Origin: Cryobacterium sp.
GTDB lineage: Bacteria > Actinomycetota > Actinomycetes > Actinomycetales > Microbacteriaceae
DNA: 64,000 bases
Direction: 5' to 3'
Assembly (NCBI RefSeq): GCF_025463825.1
Contig: NZ_JAODBG010000011.1
Coordinates: 1-64,000 of the forward strand
The notes under the pieces were generated by a model that saw only the letters and a program-made list of their open reading frames with translations, made no database searches and was not told the DNA's origin. Every line of letters begins with the position of its first letter. Positions within the stretch are counted from its first letter, which is position 1. The position numbers and the translations under genes were made by a program. This document shows, in pieces, positions 37,936 to 46,482 of the stretch.

Positions 37936-37963
37936 GCCGCCTAACTTGTCTCAGACAGGCGGC
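37936..37963 (+). promoter_or_regulatory. Leader hairpin of terC
   Basis: GCCGCC (37936-37941) pairs with GGCGGC (37958-37963), with an inner TGTC-TCA-GACA stem (37947-37957). It is in the presumed 5' leader of terC. terC-family genes are often under the yybP-ykoY manganese riboswitch, but I cannot find that consensus here. Confidence 0.35.
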
Positions 37964-38017
37964 GAATGGCTGGGGCAACCCAACCTTCACACCACTACAC
38001 CCGGAGAACAACCACCC

Positions 38018-39199
38018 ATGGACATACCCGGATACGTCTGGCTCCTCACGATCCTCGGCATCCTCGCACTGCTTACCTTCGACTTCTTCTTCCACGTGCG
38101 CAAGGCGCACGAGCCGACGCTGCCCGAGGCTGCAAAGTGGTCTGCGATCTACGTCGGTATCGCGATCCTCTTCGGACTGGGCGTCCTGCTCTTCGGTGGC
38201 GGCACACTCGGCACCGAGTACTTCGCCGGGTACATCACCGAGAAGGCCTTGTCCGTCGACAATCTGTTCGTGTTCCTGATCATCATGGCAAGCTTCAAGG
38301 TGCCCCGCGCCGACCAGCAGAAGGTGCTGCTCTTCGGCATCGTCTTCGCACTGATCGCCCGCACCGGTTTCATCTTCCTCGGCGCGGCCCTGATCAACTC
38401 GTTCGCCTGGTTGTTCTACCTGTTCGGCGCGTTCCTCATCTACACGGCCATCAAGCTGCTCAAGCCAGAAGCCGAGAGCGACGAGGCCGACAACTTCATC
38501 ATCCGCCTCGCCAAGCGCCTCTTCCACACCACCGAGCGCTACGACGGCGACCGCCTGTTCACCATGGAGAACGGCAAGAAGGTCATGACCCCGATGCTCC
38601 TGGTCATGGTGGCCATCGGTGGAACCGACCTCCTGTTCGCGCTGGACTCCGTGCCCGCGATCTTCGGCCTCACCCAGAACGTCTACATCGTCTTCACCGC
38701 CACGGCGTTCTCGCTGATGGGCCTCCGTCAGCTGTACTTCCTCATCGACGGCCTGCTCGACCGCCTGATCTATCTCAGCTACGGCCTCGCCGCGATCCTG
38801 GGCTTCATCGGCATCAAGCTGGTGCTGCACGCGCTGCACGAGAACGCCCTGCCGTTCATCAACGGTGGCGAGCACGTGCCGGTCTTCGAGATCAGCACCG
38901 GCCTGTCCCTCGCCGTGATCATCGGCGTCCTCGCGGTCACCGTTGTCGCGTCGCTGGTCAGCCCGGCCGGCCGCGCCCACAGCGCAATCGCCCTCAGCCG
39001 CGGCTCCGCCAAGAAGTACCTCGCCGGCGAATTCAGTGGCAAGGGTGAAACCCGGGACGAGACCTATGCCCTCGTCGTCGCCCACGAGCGTGCCCTGGGC
39101 CTACTCACGCCCAAGCACCACGCCCGTGCCGCCGAGGATGAGGAACTGCAGGCCCTGCTCGCCGAGGCCCACGCAGCGCACAACAGCGTCACCAAGTAG
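38018..39199 (+). CDS. terC: TerC-family membrane protein
   Basis: 393 residues, about nine helices. Signatures: FDFFFHVRKAHEPTLPEA, GYITEKALSVDNLFVFLII (with the acid metal-binding residues E and D) and the matching GGTDLLFALDSVPAIFGLT. A ~60-residue cytoplasmic loop separates the two halves; the C-terminus is a ~70-residue soluble helix. TerC proteins are linked to tellurite resistance and Mn2+ export or metalation of secreted proteins. ATG 38018 has CCGGAGAA ahead of it. It stands just before the Ter operon but ends in a strong terminator. Confidence 0.9.
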   Translation: MDIPGYVWLLTILGILALLTFDFFFHVRKAHEPTLPEAAKWSAIYVGIAILFGLGVLLFGGGTLGTEYFAGYITEKALSVDNLFVFLIIMASFKVPRADQQKVLLFGIVFALIARTGFIFLGAALINSFAWLFYLFGAFLIYTAIKLLKPEAESDEADNFIIRLAKRLFHTTERYDGDRLFTMENGKKVMTPMLLVMVAIGGTDLLFALDSVPAIFGLTQNVYIVFTATAFSLMGLRQLYFLIDGLLDRLIYLSYGLAAILGFIGIKLVLHALHENALPFINGGEHVPVFEISTGLSLAVIIGVLAVTVVASLVSPAGRAHSAIALSRGSAKKYLAGEFSGKGETRDETYALVVAHERALGLLTPKHHARAAEDEELQALLAEAHAAHNSVTK

Positions 39200-39205
39200 C
39201 GGTTC

Positions 39206-39258
39206 GAGAAGCGGGCGGCGGATCGGGCGGAATTTCGCCCGGTCCCCGCCCGCTTCTC
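39206..39258 (+). terminator. Nested terminator-like hairpin after terC
   Basis: GAGAAGCGGGCGG (39206-39218) and CCGCCCGCTTCTC (39246-39258) are exact complements; the loop contains CGGGCG-GAATTT-CGCCCG (39224-39241). No U-tract follows beyond CTTTG. It should separate terC from the TerD operon. Confidence 0.7.
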
Positions 39259-39283
39259 TCGGCTTTGTCACCGGCGAGGCCTC

Positions 39284-39289
39284 TAGACT
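39284..39289 (+). promoter_or_regulatory. Possible -10 of the Ter operon
   Basis: TAGACT in the gap before terD; a TTGTCA at 39265-39270 is only 13 bp upstream, so the -35 is uncertain. Initiation here would leave a leader of about 110 bases before the ATG at 39407. Confidence 0.3.
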
Positions 39290-39406
39290 GGGCGCGCACT
39301 GGCGCTGGCCGTGCCAGGCGGCGAACCTCGTCCGCACGCACCAGGCCCCGCCCCACGAACCAACTGCATCAGCAGCTACCGAAAACGTCACACGAAGGAG
39401 TACACA

Positions 39407-39997
39407 ATGGGTTTGAGCTTGTCAAAGGGCCAGTCTCTCTCACTGACCAAGGCGGATGGCGGCAGCCTCTCGAAAGTCCGGATGGGCCTCGGCTGGGACA
39501 GCGCCGCCCCGGTCAAGCGCGGCCTGTTCAGTCGCGGCAAGGCCGCTGAGGTCGACCTGGACGCCTCGGCGATCTTCTTCGACGCCGCAGGGAAGGTCCT
39601 CGACACCGTCTGGTTCCAGCAGCTGAGCAGCAAGGACGGATCCACCCGGCACACCGGCGACAACCTCACCGGAGCCGGCGATGGCGACGACGAAACCATC
39701 CTCGTCGACCTCACCAAGGTTTCCCCCGCGGTCTCGCACATCGTCTTCGTCATCAGCAGCTACAGCCAGCAGACCTTCGACCTGGTAGAGAACGCGTTCA
39801 GCCGCCTCGTGGACGACTCCTCCGCCGGCACCCCTGAGGTCGCCCGATACCAGCTGACCGATAGCGGTCCGCACACCGCGATGATCATGTCGAAGGTCTC
39901 TCGCGACGGCGCCGGCTGGACCTTCAAGGCCGTCGGCGAGCGGGCCACCGGACGCTCGGCGATGGACTTGCTCACCGCAGCAGCGAAGGTAATCTGA
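39407..39997 (+). CDS. terD: TerD-family protein (first of three)
   Basis: 196 residues, one TerD beta-sandwich. It opens with SLSKGQSLSLTK, has LGWD near residue 30, the Ca2+-binding segments VDLDASAIFFD and TGDNLTGAGDGDDETI, and the closing AGWTFKAVGERATG. TerD proteins bind calcium and are thought to sit at the membrane with TerC or TelA. A strong ribosome site (GAAGGAG) precedes it. An insertion near residues 32-45 (KRGLFSRGK) is specific to this copy. Confidence 0.93.
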   Translation: MGLSLSKGQSLSLTKADGGSLSKVRMGLGWDSAAPVKRGLFSRGKAAEVDLDASAIFFDAAGKVLDTVWFQQLSSKDGSTRHTGDNLTGAGDGDDETILVDLTKVSPAVSHIVFVISSYSQQTFDLVENAFSRLVDDSSAGTPEVARYQLTDSGPHTAMIMSKVSRDGAGWTFKAVGERATGRSAMDLLTAAAKVI

Positions 39998-40049
39998 CCC
40001 GCACCACCAGCTCATCCACCCCGCAGTCACACACAAGGAGAGAATTCCC

Positions 40050-40628
40050 ATGGCAGGTCTGACACTCGCAAAAGGCAACAACCTCTCGCTGACCAAGGTC
40101 AGCCCCGGACTCACGGTCGCCACCGTCGGCCTCGGCTGGGACCCCCGCACGACTAGCGGTGAGGCGTTCGACCTGGATGCCTCCGCGCTGCTCATCGGCG
40201 ACAACGGCAAGGTGCGCTCCTCCGCCGACTTCATCTTCTACAACCAGCCGGCCGCTGCCGACAAGTCGGTCGTGCACCTCGGTGACAACCGTTCCGGCGC
40301 CGGCGAGGGCGATGACGAGCAGATCACCATCGACCTCAACCTGGTGGCCAGCGACGTGTCCCGCGTCGTGATCGTGGTTTCGATCGACAAGGCGGATGCA
40401 CGCCGCCAGAACTTCGGCCAGGTGCGCGGGGCGTACTGCCGCGTCGTCGACCAGGACAACAACGAGATCGTGCGCTTCGACCTGAGCGAGGACGCCGCCC
40501 CCGAGACCGCGATGCTTTTCGCGGAGGTCTACCGCAACGGCTCCGACTGGAAGTTCAAGGCCGTCGGCCAGGGCTACACCTCCGGACTTGCGGGCATCGC
40601 CACCGACTTCGGGATCTCGCTCGACTAA
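40050..40628 (+). CDS. terE: TerD-family protein (second of three)
   Basis: 192 residues. Canonical TerD/TerE/TerZ features: LTLAKGNNLSLTK, VGLGWDPR, FDLDASALLIGDNGKV, HLGDNRSGAGEGDDEQI (calcium site) and DWKFKAVGQGYTSGLAG. It is closer to TerE/TerD of enteric ter operons than the first copy. Ribosome site AAGGAGAG is present. The two TerD genes are 52 bp apart with a clear shared direction. Confidence 0.92.
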   Translation: MAGLTLAKGNNLSLTKVSPGLTVATVGLGWDPRTTSGEAFDLDASALLIGDNGKVRSSADFIFYNQPAAADKSVVHLGDNRSGAGEGDDEQITIDLNLVASDVSRVVIVVSIDKADARRQNFGQVRGAYCRVVDQDNNEIVRFDLSEDAAPETAMLFAEVYRNGSDWKFKAVGQGYTSGLAGIATDFGISLD

Positions 40629-40673
40629 CGTCCCCGCCACTCCCCGCCACTTCAAAAGCAGACAGGAAGACGC

Positions 40674-41876
40674 ATGAGCTCGCCCCTTTCTCCCCCGGAC
40701 GCCACCGAAACCGCCCTGGTCCTCAAAGCGCCGGATGCTCCGGACATCGTGGTGGCCGACGACGCTCCCGGCATGGTCCCGGTTCCCGCCGAGCGTCAAC
40801 AGGAGATTGCGCGTCAGGCTCGGGACTTCGTGGCGGATGTGTCGGCCCTCGACCCGAGGACGCCGGAGTTCACCACCAAGATCGAGGGAATTTCGGCCCT
40901 CGCCAGCACCGAGATGGTGCAGTCCAGTGGGTACTCCAGCCGGATGCTGGAGCGCTCCAGCTCCTCGGTCGCCGGCGCCAAGCGCAGTGGCAACAGTGCC
41001 CAGGTCACCGTGGCGAACACCCTCGGCGACCTGCGGACAACGGTCGAGGACCTCACTCCGAACCAGGCCGACCTCGGCGTGGGCCGCAAGATCCTGGGCT
41101 TCATCCCCGGCGGGAACAAGCTGGCGAAGTACTTCCAGAAGTACGAGTCCGCACAGACCCAGCTCGACGCCATCATCAAGTCGCTGATGAGCGGTCAGGA
41201 CGAACTCCTCAAGGACAACGCGTCCCTCGCCGGCGAGAAGGTGCAGCTATGGGAGACCATGCAGGCCCTGAGCGAGTACGCCGTCTTCGCGAAGGCCCTG
41301 GACAACGCCACCGTCGAGAAGATCGACGCGTCCCGCGCGGCCGGCCGCATCGACGAGGCGCAGAAGCTCGAAGCCGACGTGCTCTTCCCGATCCGCCAGC
41401 GCCACCAGGACATCCTCACCCAGCTCGCCGTGTCCGTGCAGGGCTACCTGGCGATGGACCTGATCCGCAAGAACAACCTCGAGCTGATCAAGGGGGTCGA
41501 CCGGGCTCGCACCACCACCATCGCGGCGTTGCGCACGGCCGTCATCGTGGCGCAGGCCCTGGCCAACCAGAAGATGGTGCTCGACCAGATCGACGCGATC
41601 AACACCACAACCAACAACATGATTCTCAAGACCAGTGAGATGCTCAAGGATCAGACCGTGCGCATTCACGAGCAGGCGTCGAGTTCCGGCGTCAGCGTCG
41701 AGACGCTGCAGAAGGCCTTTGACAACGTCTTCGAGACCATGGACGCCATCGACACCTTCCGGGTCACCGCGGCCAAGAACATGGAGGGCACTGTCACGGC
41801 GCTAGAAACCGGGTTGCAGAAGGCCAGACCCTACCTGGAGCGCAGCAAGCAGGGAGACCAGCGCGAACTGCGCTAG
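40674..41876 (+). CDS. telA: Toxic anion resistance protein, TelA family
   Basis: 400 residues, mostly alpha-helical and coiled-coil-like. The TelA domain spans ~65-385: SSVAGAKRSGNSAQVTVANTL, LGFIPGGNKLAKYFQKYESAQ, LDAIIKSLMSGQDELLKDNA, and a C-terminal helix with LANQKMVLDQIDAINTTTNN. TelA/KlaA proteins go with tellurite and other toxic-oxyanion resistance and with TerD proteins in Ter systems; biochemical role unknown. It follows terE by 45 bp and precedes an unrecognised helical protein. Confidence 0.9.
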   Translation: MSSPLSPPDATETALVLKAPDAPDIVVADDAPGMVPVPAERQQEIARQARDFVADVSALDPRTPEFTTKIEGISALASTEMVQSSGYSSRMLERSSSSVAGAKRSGNSAQVTVANTLGDLRTTVEDLTPNQADLGVGRKILGFIPGGNKLAKYFQKYESAQTQLDAIIKSLMSGQDELLKDNASLAGEKVQLWETMQALSEYAVFAKALDNATVEKIDASRAAGRIDEAQKLEADVLFPIRQRHQDILTQLAVSVQGYLAMDLIRKNNLELIKGVDRARTTTIAALRTAVIVAQALANQKMVLDQIDAINTTTNNMILKTSEMLKDQTVRIHEQASSSGVSVETLQKAFDNVFETMDAIDTFRVTAAKNMEGTVTALETGLQKARPYLERSKQGDQRELR

Positions 41877-41909
41877 ACACACAGGCAGGCAACGGGGAGG
41901 GTGACGCAG

Positions 41910-42419
41910 ATGGCATTCGGCAAGTTCGTGGATTCTTTCTTCAAGGGTCAGGCCGACTTGAGCCCGGTGAACGTCGAGCCGCGCAGGGCGGTGGAGACCG
42001 AAGACGAGGCAACCCTCGGCGCTCTCAACCAGATGCGCTCCGCGGTGCGCAGTGCCGGAGGCGAGCTACCCACGCTGCTCGCCTCCCGGCTCGCGCAGAT
42101 CGACGACCATCTGCGCCAGGTGATCGAGATGATGGCCGCGCAGAATGCCTCCACCGAACAACGGGTGCTGCTGGATGCGATGATCCGCGACTACCTGCCC
42201 ACGCCCCTGCGCGCCTACCTGGCTCTACCCGAGCGCGAGCGCACCGACGACTCCGCCGCCACCCTGCAGTTCTCCACCCAACTCGGCATCCTCGAAGAGA
42301 CGATCAGCGACTTGCTCAACCAGATCCGCATCGGCGCCATCGCTGAACTGTCCACGCACGGCCGTTTTCTCGCCGACAAGTTCGCCGCGCCCAGCCTCAC
42401 CCTGGACGGCCCGGCGTGA
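41910..42419 (+). CDS. Unrecognised helical protein of the Ter operon
   Basis: 169 residues from ATG 41910, nine bases after GGGGAGG (an in-frame GTG at 41901 abuts it and is too close). Nearly all helical: RLAQIDDHLRQVIEMMAAQN and LQFSTQLGILEETISDLLNQ look like packed helices, similar in style to small proteins found beside TelA. No catalytic motif is visible. The last codons overlap the next TerD start (GTGA), so coupling with the TerD partner is strong. It may bridge TelA and TerD. Confidence 0.7.
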   Translation: MAFGKFVDSFFKGQADLSPVNVEPRRAVETEDEATLGALNQMRSAVRSAGGELPTLLASRLAQIDDHLRQVIEMMAAQNASTEQRVLLDAMIRDYLPTPLRAYLALPERERTDDSAATLQFSTQLGILEETISDLLNQIRIGAIAELSTHGRFLADKFAAPSLTLDGPA

Positions 42420-42967
42420 GCTCGATGATCGCGGGGGCCAACGCCGCCCTCACCGCGGAGAACCCCGGCCTCACCGAGCTTCTGGTCGGCTTCGGCTGGG
42501 AGAGCATCTCCAGCCGCGGACCGCAGGCTGAGCTGGTGCCCCTAGCGATCATGTGCGACGCCCACGGCATGTCACTCTCCAACGACCACCTGGTCTTCTT
42601 CAACCAGATCGTCAGTCAGGACGGCTCCGTCGCGTTCGCAGGCGACGGCGACACCGAGCAGATCGACGTCGACCTGTCCCGGGTTCCCGCCCAGGTCTCG
42701 AAAATCGTGTTCGTGGTCTATGTGGACCCCGACGTCCGCGGCGCCGGCAACTTCTCGGCCGTGCGCTCCGCGTATGTGCGGGTCGCCACCCGGGACAACC
42801 GCGAACTGGTGCGCTTCAACCTGCCGGACGGCGAGGCCCGCGACGTGGACGTACTCATGTTCGGTGAGCTCTACCGCCACCGCGACGATTGGAAGTTCCG
42901 CGCCCTCGGTCAGGGCTACTCGACCGGGCTGCGCGGTGTCGCGGCCGACTTCGGAATCGACCTCTGA
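42416..42967 (+). CDS. TerD-family protein (third of three)
   Basis: 183 residues. TerD fold with changed calcium motifs: LVGFGWES near 23-30, the loop AFAGDGDTEQIDVDLSRVP instead of the usual GDN-x-TG-x-GDGDDE, and DDWKFRALGQGYSTGLRG at the end. Part of the usual first Asp cluster (DLDAS) is replaced by ELVPLAIMCD, so calcium affinity may be reduced. GTG start, four-base overlap with the previous gene. Confidence 0.88.
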   Translation: MSSMIAGANAALTAENPGLTELLVGFGWESISSRGPQAELVPLAIMCDAHGMSLSNDHLVFFNQIVSQDGSVAFAGDGDTEQIDVDLSRVPAQVSKIVFVVYVDPDVRGAGNFSAVRSAYVRVATRDNRELVRFNLPDGEARDVDVLMFGELYRHRDDWKFRALGQGYSTGLRGVAADFGIDL

Positions 42968-42970
42968 CCC

Positions 42971-43798
42971 GTGGTACTGAACCGTTCCGGCGTCCGCAGC
43001 GACGTCGGGTATCTGCGCCGGCGCGTAAAGCCCCGGCCCGCGGCCACGCCGGACCCGGCCGCCACGGCTCACGAACCTGAGCCCCGCCGGGCACCGCTCG
43101 CCGGCTTGTCGGTCGGTGCGGTGCCGACCGGTGCTTCGCCATCAGCGGGGTTGTCGCTGGGTCGCCCGCCGGCCGGCCCCGCGGCATCCGCCGGGTTGTC
43201 GCCGGGTCGCGCGCCGGGCGGCCCCACGGCATCCGCCCGTCCCGCTCCGGGCGTCGCGCCCACGCCGGTGCCCCCGAACCTGCTCCCGTTCCCCGCCCCC
43301 ACCATCGACGAGGTCAGCCAGCTCGGCGACACCGACCCGGTCCTGCGGCTCAACTCGCGCCAGTCAGCCGTGGGCAACCTCATCGTCAGCGGCGCCGACC
43401 TGGCCGTGTGGGAGGACGACTCGCGGGTGACCGGTTCGGCCACGGCAGCCGGTGACACTGCCGGCACCCCCGTGCGCACCTCCGGCAACCGGCCGCTGGT
43501 GGGTTTCGACGCGGCGGATGCGCTCGTCTCGTTGCGGCACGTGCGGCACCTGCGCCGCGCGTTGTTCGTCGGCAGGGGACCGACCCCGCTCGGCGTGCAG
43601 CTGTTCACGGGGTCAGCGGTCACCGTCGCGCCGGGTGACGGCAGCCGGATGTTCATCCTCTGTTTATCGAGGATCGGTAACGTGCTCGAATTGCGGGCCG
43701 AACCGGTGGACAAAAACGCTCCGGACGCCGCGATTCTGACCCAGTTCGGCTTCACCCTTACGCCATACGTCGCCCCTCGAGAGTCCCGGAGTCGATAA
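42971..43798 (+). CDS. Unrecognised Ter-operon protein with 15-residue N-terminal repeats
   Basis: 275 residues. Residues ~44-100 are Pro/Ala/Gly-rich repeats of 15 residues: LAGLSVGAVPTGASP, SAGLSLGRPPAGPAA, SAGLSPGRAPGGPTA and a degraded SARPAPGVAPTP. The C-terminal ~165 residues are a beta-rich domain (SQLGDTDPVLRLNSRQSAVG, ... LRRALFVGRGPTPLGVQLFT) of unknown family; a distant TerD-like sandwich is possible but unproven. GTG start three bases after the TerD stop. The basic N-terminus and flexible linker suggest an adaptor between TerD proteins and the enzymes downstream. Confidence 0.65.
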   Translation: MVLNRSGVRSDVGYLRRRVKPRPAATPDPAATAHEPEPRRAPLAGLSVGAVPTGASPSAGLSLGRPPAGPAASAGLSPGRAPGGPTASARPAPGVAPTPVPPNLLPFPAPTIDEVSQLGDTDPVLRLNSRQSAVGNLIVSGADLAVWEDDSRVTGSATAAGDTAGTPVRTSGNRPLVGFDAADALVSLRHVRHLRRALFVGRGPTPLGVQLFTGSAVTVAPGDGSRMFILCLSRIGNVLELRAEPVDKNAPDAAILTQFGFTLTPYVAPRESRSR

Positions 43799-43804
43799 CC
43801 ACCC

Positions 43805-44995
43805 ATGCGTCACTTCGCCTTCCTCGACGATTTCCAAGCCGATCAGCTTTTCCACCGGCGGCCACAGGAGGTGACTGTGGACTCCGCCGCGCCGCTGCTC
43901 GCGGCGGCCCTCGGCGCCACGCTGTATTGCCCGGGCGATCGGCCGCGCATTGCCGAGGCCGTAGTCAAGCAGGCCGCCCGCGGGTGCGTCAGCATGGTGC
44001 TGTGCCTCGAGGACTCGATCGCCGACAGCGCGGTGGACGGTGCCGAAATCAACGTCGCCGAGGCGATCGTCACCCTGCATCGCCTGTCGCTCGACGAACC
44101 GGACACCGCCCTGCCGCTGCTCTTCGTACGGGTGCGCACACCCGAGCAGATGCTGCGGGTGGCCGAGTCCTGCGGGGCCGGCCTCGATCTGTTGAGCGGT
44201 TTTGTGGTTCCCAAGTTCGAGAACGCGAACGGCTACGCCGAGGCGTTCTTCGTCGTCCTGCGCCAGATCCAGCGGCTGAGCGGTGCCGACGGGTTAGCCG
44301 GCGGCAAACGCCTGCGCTTGATGCCGATCCTCGAGTCACCGAATATGATCCACAGCGAAACCCGCAACTCGGCGCTCTCGTCCATCCGCGAGATCTTGCA
44401 CGAGAACCGCGACGACGTGCTGGCCGCCCGGATCGGCGCCACCGACCTCTCCAGCGCATTCGGCCTGCGCCGCTCCCGTGACCTCACGGTGTACGACGTG
44501 CAGGTGGTCGCGTCGGTGATCTCCGACATCGTGAACGTTCTGGGCCGATCCGACGACAACTTCGTGATCACCGGCACGGTCTGGGAGCACTACGAGACCG
44601 AGCGCATCCTGCGCCCGCAACTGCGGATGACCCCATTCGTGGAGGCCAACGAGCGGGAGCTCCGGCATCGGCTGCTGCTCGGCGGCCTGGACGGCCTGAT
44701 CCGGGAGATCTCCCTCGACCAGGCCAACGGGTTGCTCGGCAAGACCGTGATCCACCCCACCCACGTGCCCGTCGTGCACGCCATGTCCGTCGTCAGCCAC
44801 GAGGAGTTCCTCGACGCCTCGGTGATACTCAGCGACGTGACCGGCGGGGCCAGCGCCTCCCCGTACGGCAACAAGATGAACGAAGCCAAGCCGCACTCCA
44901 CCTGGGCCCACCGCACCATGCTGCGCGCCCAGGCCTTCGGTGTCGCATCCGAGTCCACCACCTTCGTGGACCTCCTCGAAGCGAGCATGCGGTGA
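43805..44995 (+). CDS. HpcH/CitE-like C-C bond lyase of Ter systems
   Basis: 396 residues. TIM barrel related to citrate lyase beta and HpcH aldolases: GATLYCPGDRPRIAEAVVK, the Mg-binding acid in LCLEDSIADSAVDGAE, VVPKFENANGYAE, LMPILESPNMI and RIGATDLSSAFGLRR, with KTVIHPTHVPVVHA near the end. It is the C-C lyase of the Ter-associated biosynthetic module described from comparative genomics (TerD-linked TIM barrel). It would split or join a carbon-carbon bond in the proposed nucleoside-like metabolite. The following gene overlaps by four bases. Confidence 0.85.
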   Translation: MRHFAFLDDFQADQLFHRRPQEVTVDSAAPLLAAALGATLYCPGDRPRIAEAVVKQAARGCVSMVLCLEDSIADSAVDGAEINVAEAIVTLHRLSLDEPDTALPLLFVRVRTPEQMLRVAESCGAGLDLLSGFVVPKFENANGYAEAFFVVLRQIQRLSGADGLAGGKRLRLMPILESPNMIHSETRNSALSSIREILHENRDDVLAARIGATDLSSAFGLRRSRDLTVYDVQVVASVISDIVNVLGRSDDNFVITGTVWEHYETERILRPQLRMTPFVEANERELRHRLLLGGLDGLIREISLDQANGLLGKTVIHPTHVPVVHAMSVVSHEEFLDASVILSDVTGGASASPYGNKMNEAKPHSTWAHRTMLRAQAFGVASESTTFVDLLEASMR

Positions 44996-46482
44996 CCCTG
45001 ACCACCCCGTTCTGGCCGACGGGTTCGGTCCGCGACGCCCTCGACATCCACGTGCGCACGGATGACGCGCGCAGCATCCTCGACGTAGACGCCCTGGTGG
45101 GCATCGCGCTCCGCCACAACCCCAAGCGCGCCCACCTGCTGGTGTCCACCGTGCTCGCCAAGCACGTGCCCACGGTGCCCGGAATCGCCCTGGCGGCTGG
45201 AGAGCTGCTCGGATTGCTCGTCTCCGACGCCCTCGGCGCCGACGGCGGCACTGGCGCCGGCACCGCGCAGCGGGCGCGCGAGTTCGGTGGCCGTCTCGGC
45301 GCCCTGGTCACCCTCCTCGCCGAGGGGGCCGGGCCACGCACCCCCGCGGCCACCGACCGGGCCCGCCTCGACCTCACGGACCTCCGCCGCGAGATCCGCG
45401 CCGCCACCACGGCACACCCGGACGTGGTGGCCCTCGGCTATGCCGAAACCGCGACCGGGCTCGGCCAGCTCGTCGCCGACGCCCTCCACGCCTACTACCT
45501 GCACTCCACCCGGCACGCGCCCGCCGGAGCGACGTCGTTCGCCGGGTTCGCCGAAGAGCATTCACACGCCACCGACCACGCACTGCTGCCGACCGACCCG
45601 GAGTGGCTGTGCGCCGGCGGCACCGCGATCCTGGTGGACGACGAACTCAGCACCGGCACCACCGTGATCAACACCGTCACGGCCTTGCACGCCCTCCGCC
45701 CGCAACGGCACTGGGTGATCGCCTCGCTCATCGACCTCCGGTCCGCGGCCGACCTGGCCCGGTTCGACGACCTGGCCGGACGTCTCGACACGCGGATTGA
45801 CGTGGTTTGCCTGGCCGCCGGCTCCATCGCGCTGCCCCCCGACGTTCTCACGCGCGCCGGCCGGCTGATCGATTCGATGTCCGCCGCCGAGCCGGCAGCC
45901 GACGGCACCGAGCCTCTGGGCGGCGCCGTGCACCTGCTCGATTGCACCGATCTGCCCCCGGTGCGGAGCGCTCGTTTCGGCACCACCGAACCTGTCTCCA
46001 CCGCGCTGGCCGCCACGATCGCCCGGCGGGTGGCCACGACGCTGCCGGCCGTCGATTCGACCCGGCCAACCAGCACACCCGACCGTGGCGTCCTGGTACT
46101 CGGCTCAGAAGAATTCATCGCCCTGCCGATGTTCATCGCCGACGAGCTCGCCAGTGCAGCCGCGTCGCGGACCGTCAGGTTCTCCACCAGCACCCGGTCG
46201 CCGATCGCCACTCTGGACCGACCCGACTACCCCATCCATAGCGCCATCCGGTTCCAGAGCCACGACACGACCTCGGACGGGGTCGGCGTGCGCTTCGCCT
46301 ACAACCTCACCACCGCCCACCAACGTTTCGGCGCCGTGGTGTTCCTGCCGGAACCGGGCACCGATCCTGCCACGCTCGACGGCGCCGACGGCGTGATCGA
46401 CGCCATCCGCCAGGTGAGCGACAACGTCGTGGTCGTGCTGTTGACAGCGTCGACCCTGACCGAAGGGACCCCCACCCCATGA
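44992..46482 (+). CDS. Ter-associated phosphoribosyltransferase with TRSP domain
   Basis: 496 residues. The N-terminal phosphoribosyltransferase domain (~20-290) has the conserved NPKRAHLLVSTVLAKHVP segment and the PRPP loop AILVDDELSTGTTVINT (~220-236). The C-terminal domain (~355-490) carries the name-giving TRSP in FSTSTRSPIATLDRPDYPI. This PRTase+TRSP pairing is known from Ter systems, where it is predicted to attach a ribosyl phosphate to a base-like acceptor. GTG start overlapping the lyase stop. Confidence 0.85.
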   Translation: MTLTTPFWPTGSVRDALDIHVRTDDARSILDVDALVGIALRHNPKRAHLLVSTVLAKHVPTVPGIALAAGELLGLLVSDALGADGGTGAGTAQRAREFGGRLGALVTLLAEGAGPRTPAATDRARLDLTDLRREIRAATTAHPDVVALGYAETATGLGQLVADALHAYYLHSTRHAPAGATSFAGFAEEHSHATDHALLPTDPEWLCAGGTAILVDDELSTGTTVINTVTALHALRPQRHWVIASLIDLRSAADLARFDDLAGRLDTRIDVVCLAAGSIALPPDVLTRAGRLIDSMSAAEPAADGTEPLGGAVHLLDCTDLPPVRSARFGTTEPVSTALAATIARRVATTLPAVDSTRPTSTPDRGVLVLGSEEFIALPMFIADELASAAASRTVRFSTSTRSPIATLDRPDYPIHSAIRFQSHDTTSDGVGVRFAYNLTTAHQRFGAVVFLPEPGTDPATLDGADGVIDAIRQVSDNVVVVLLTASTLTEGTPTP

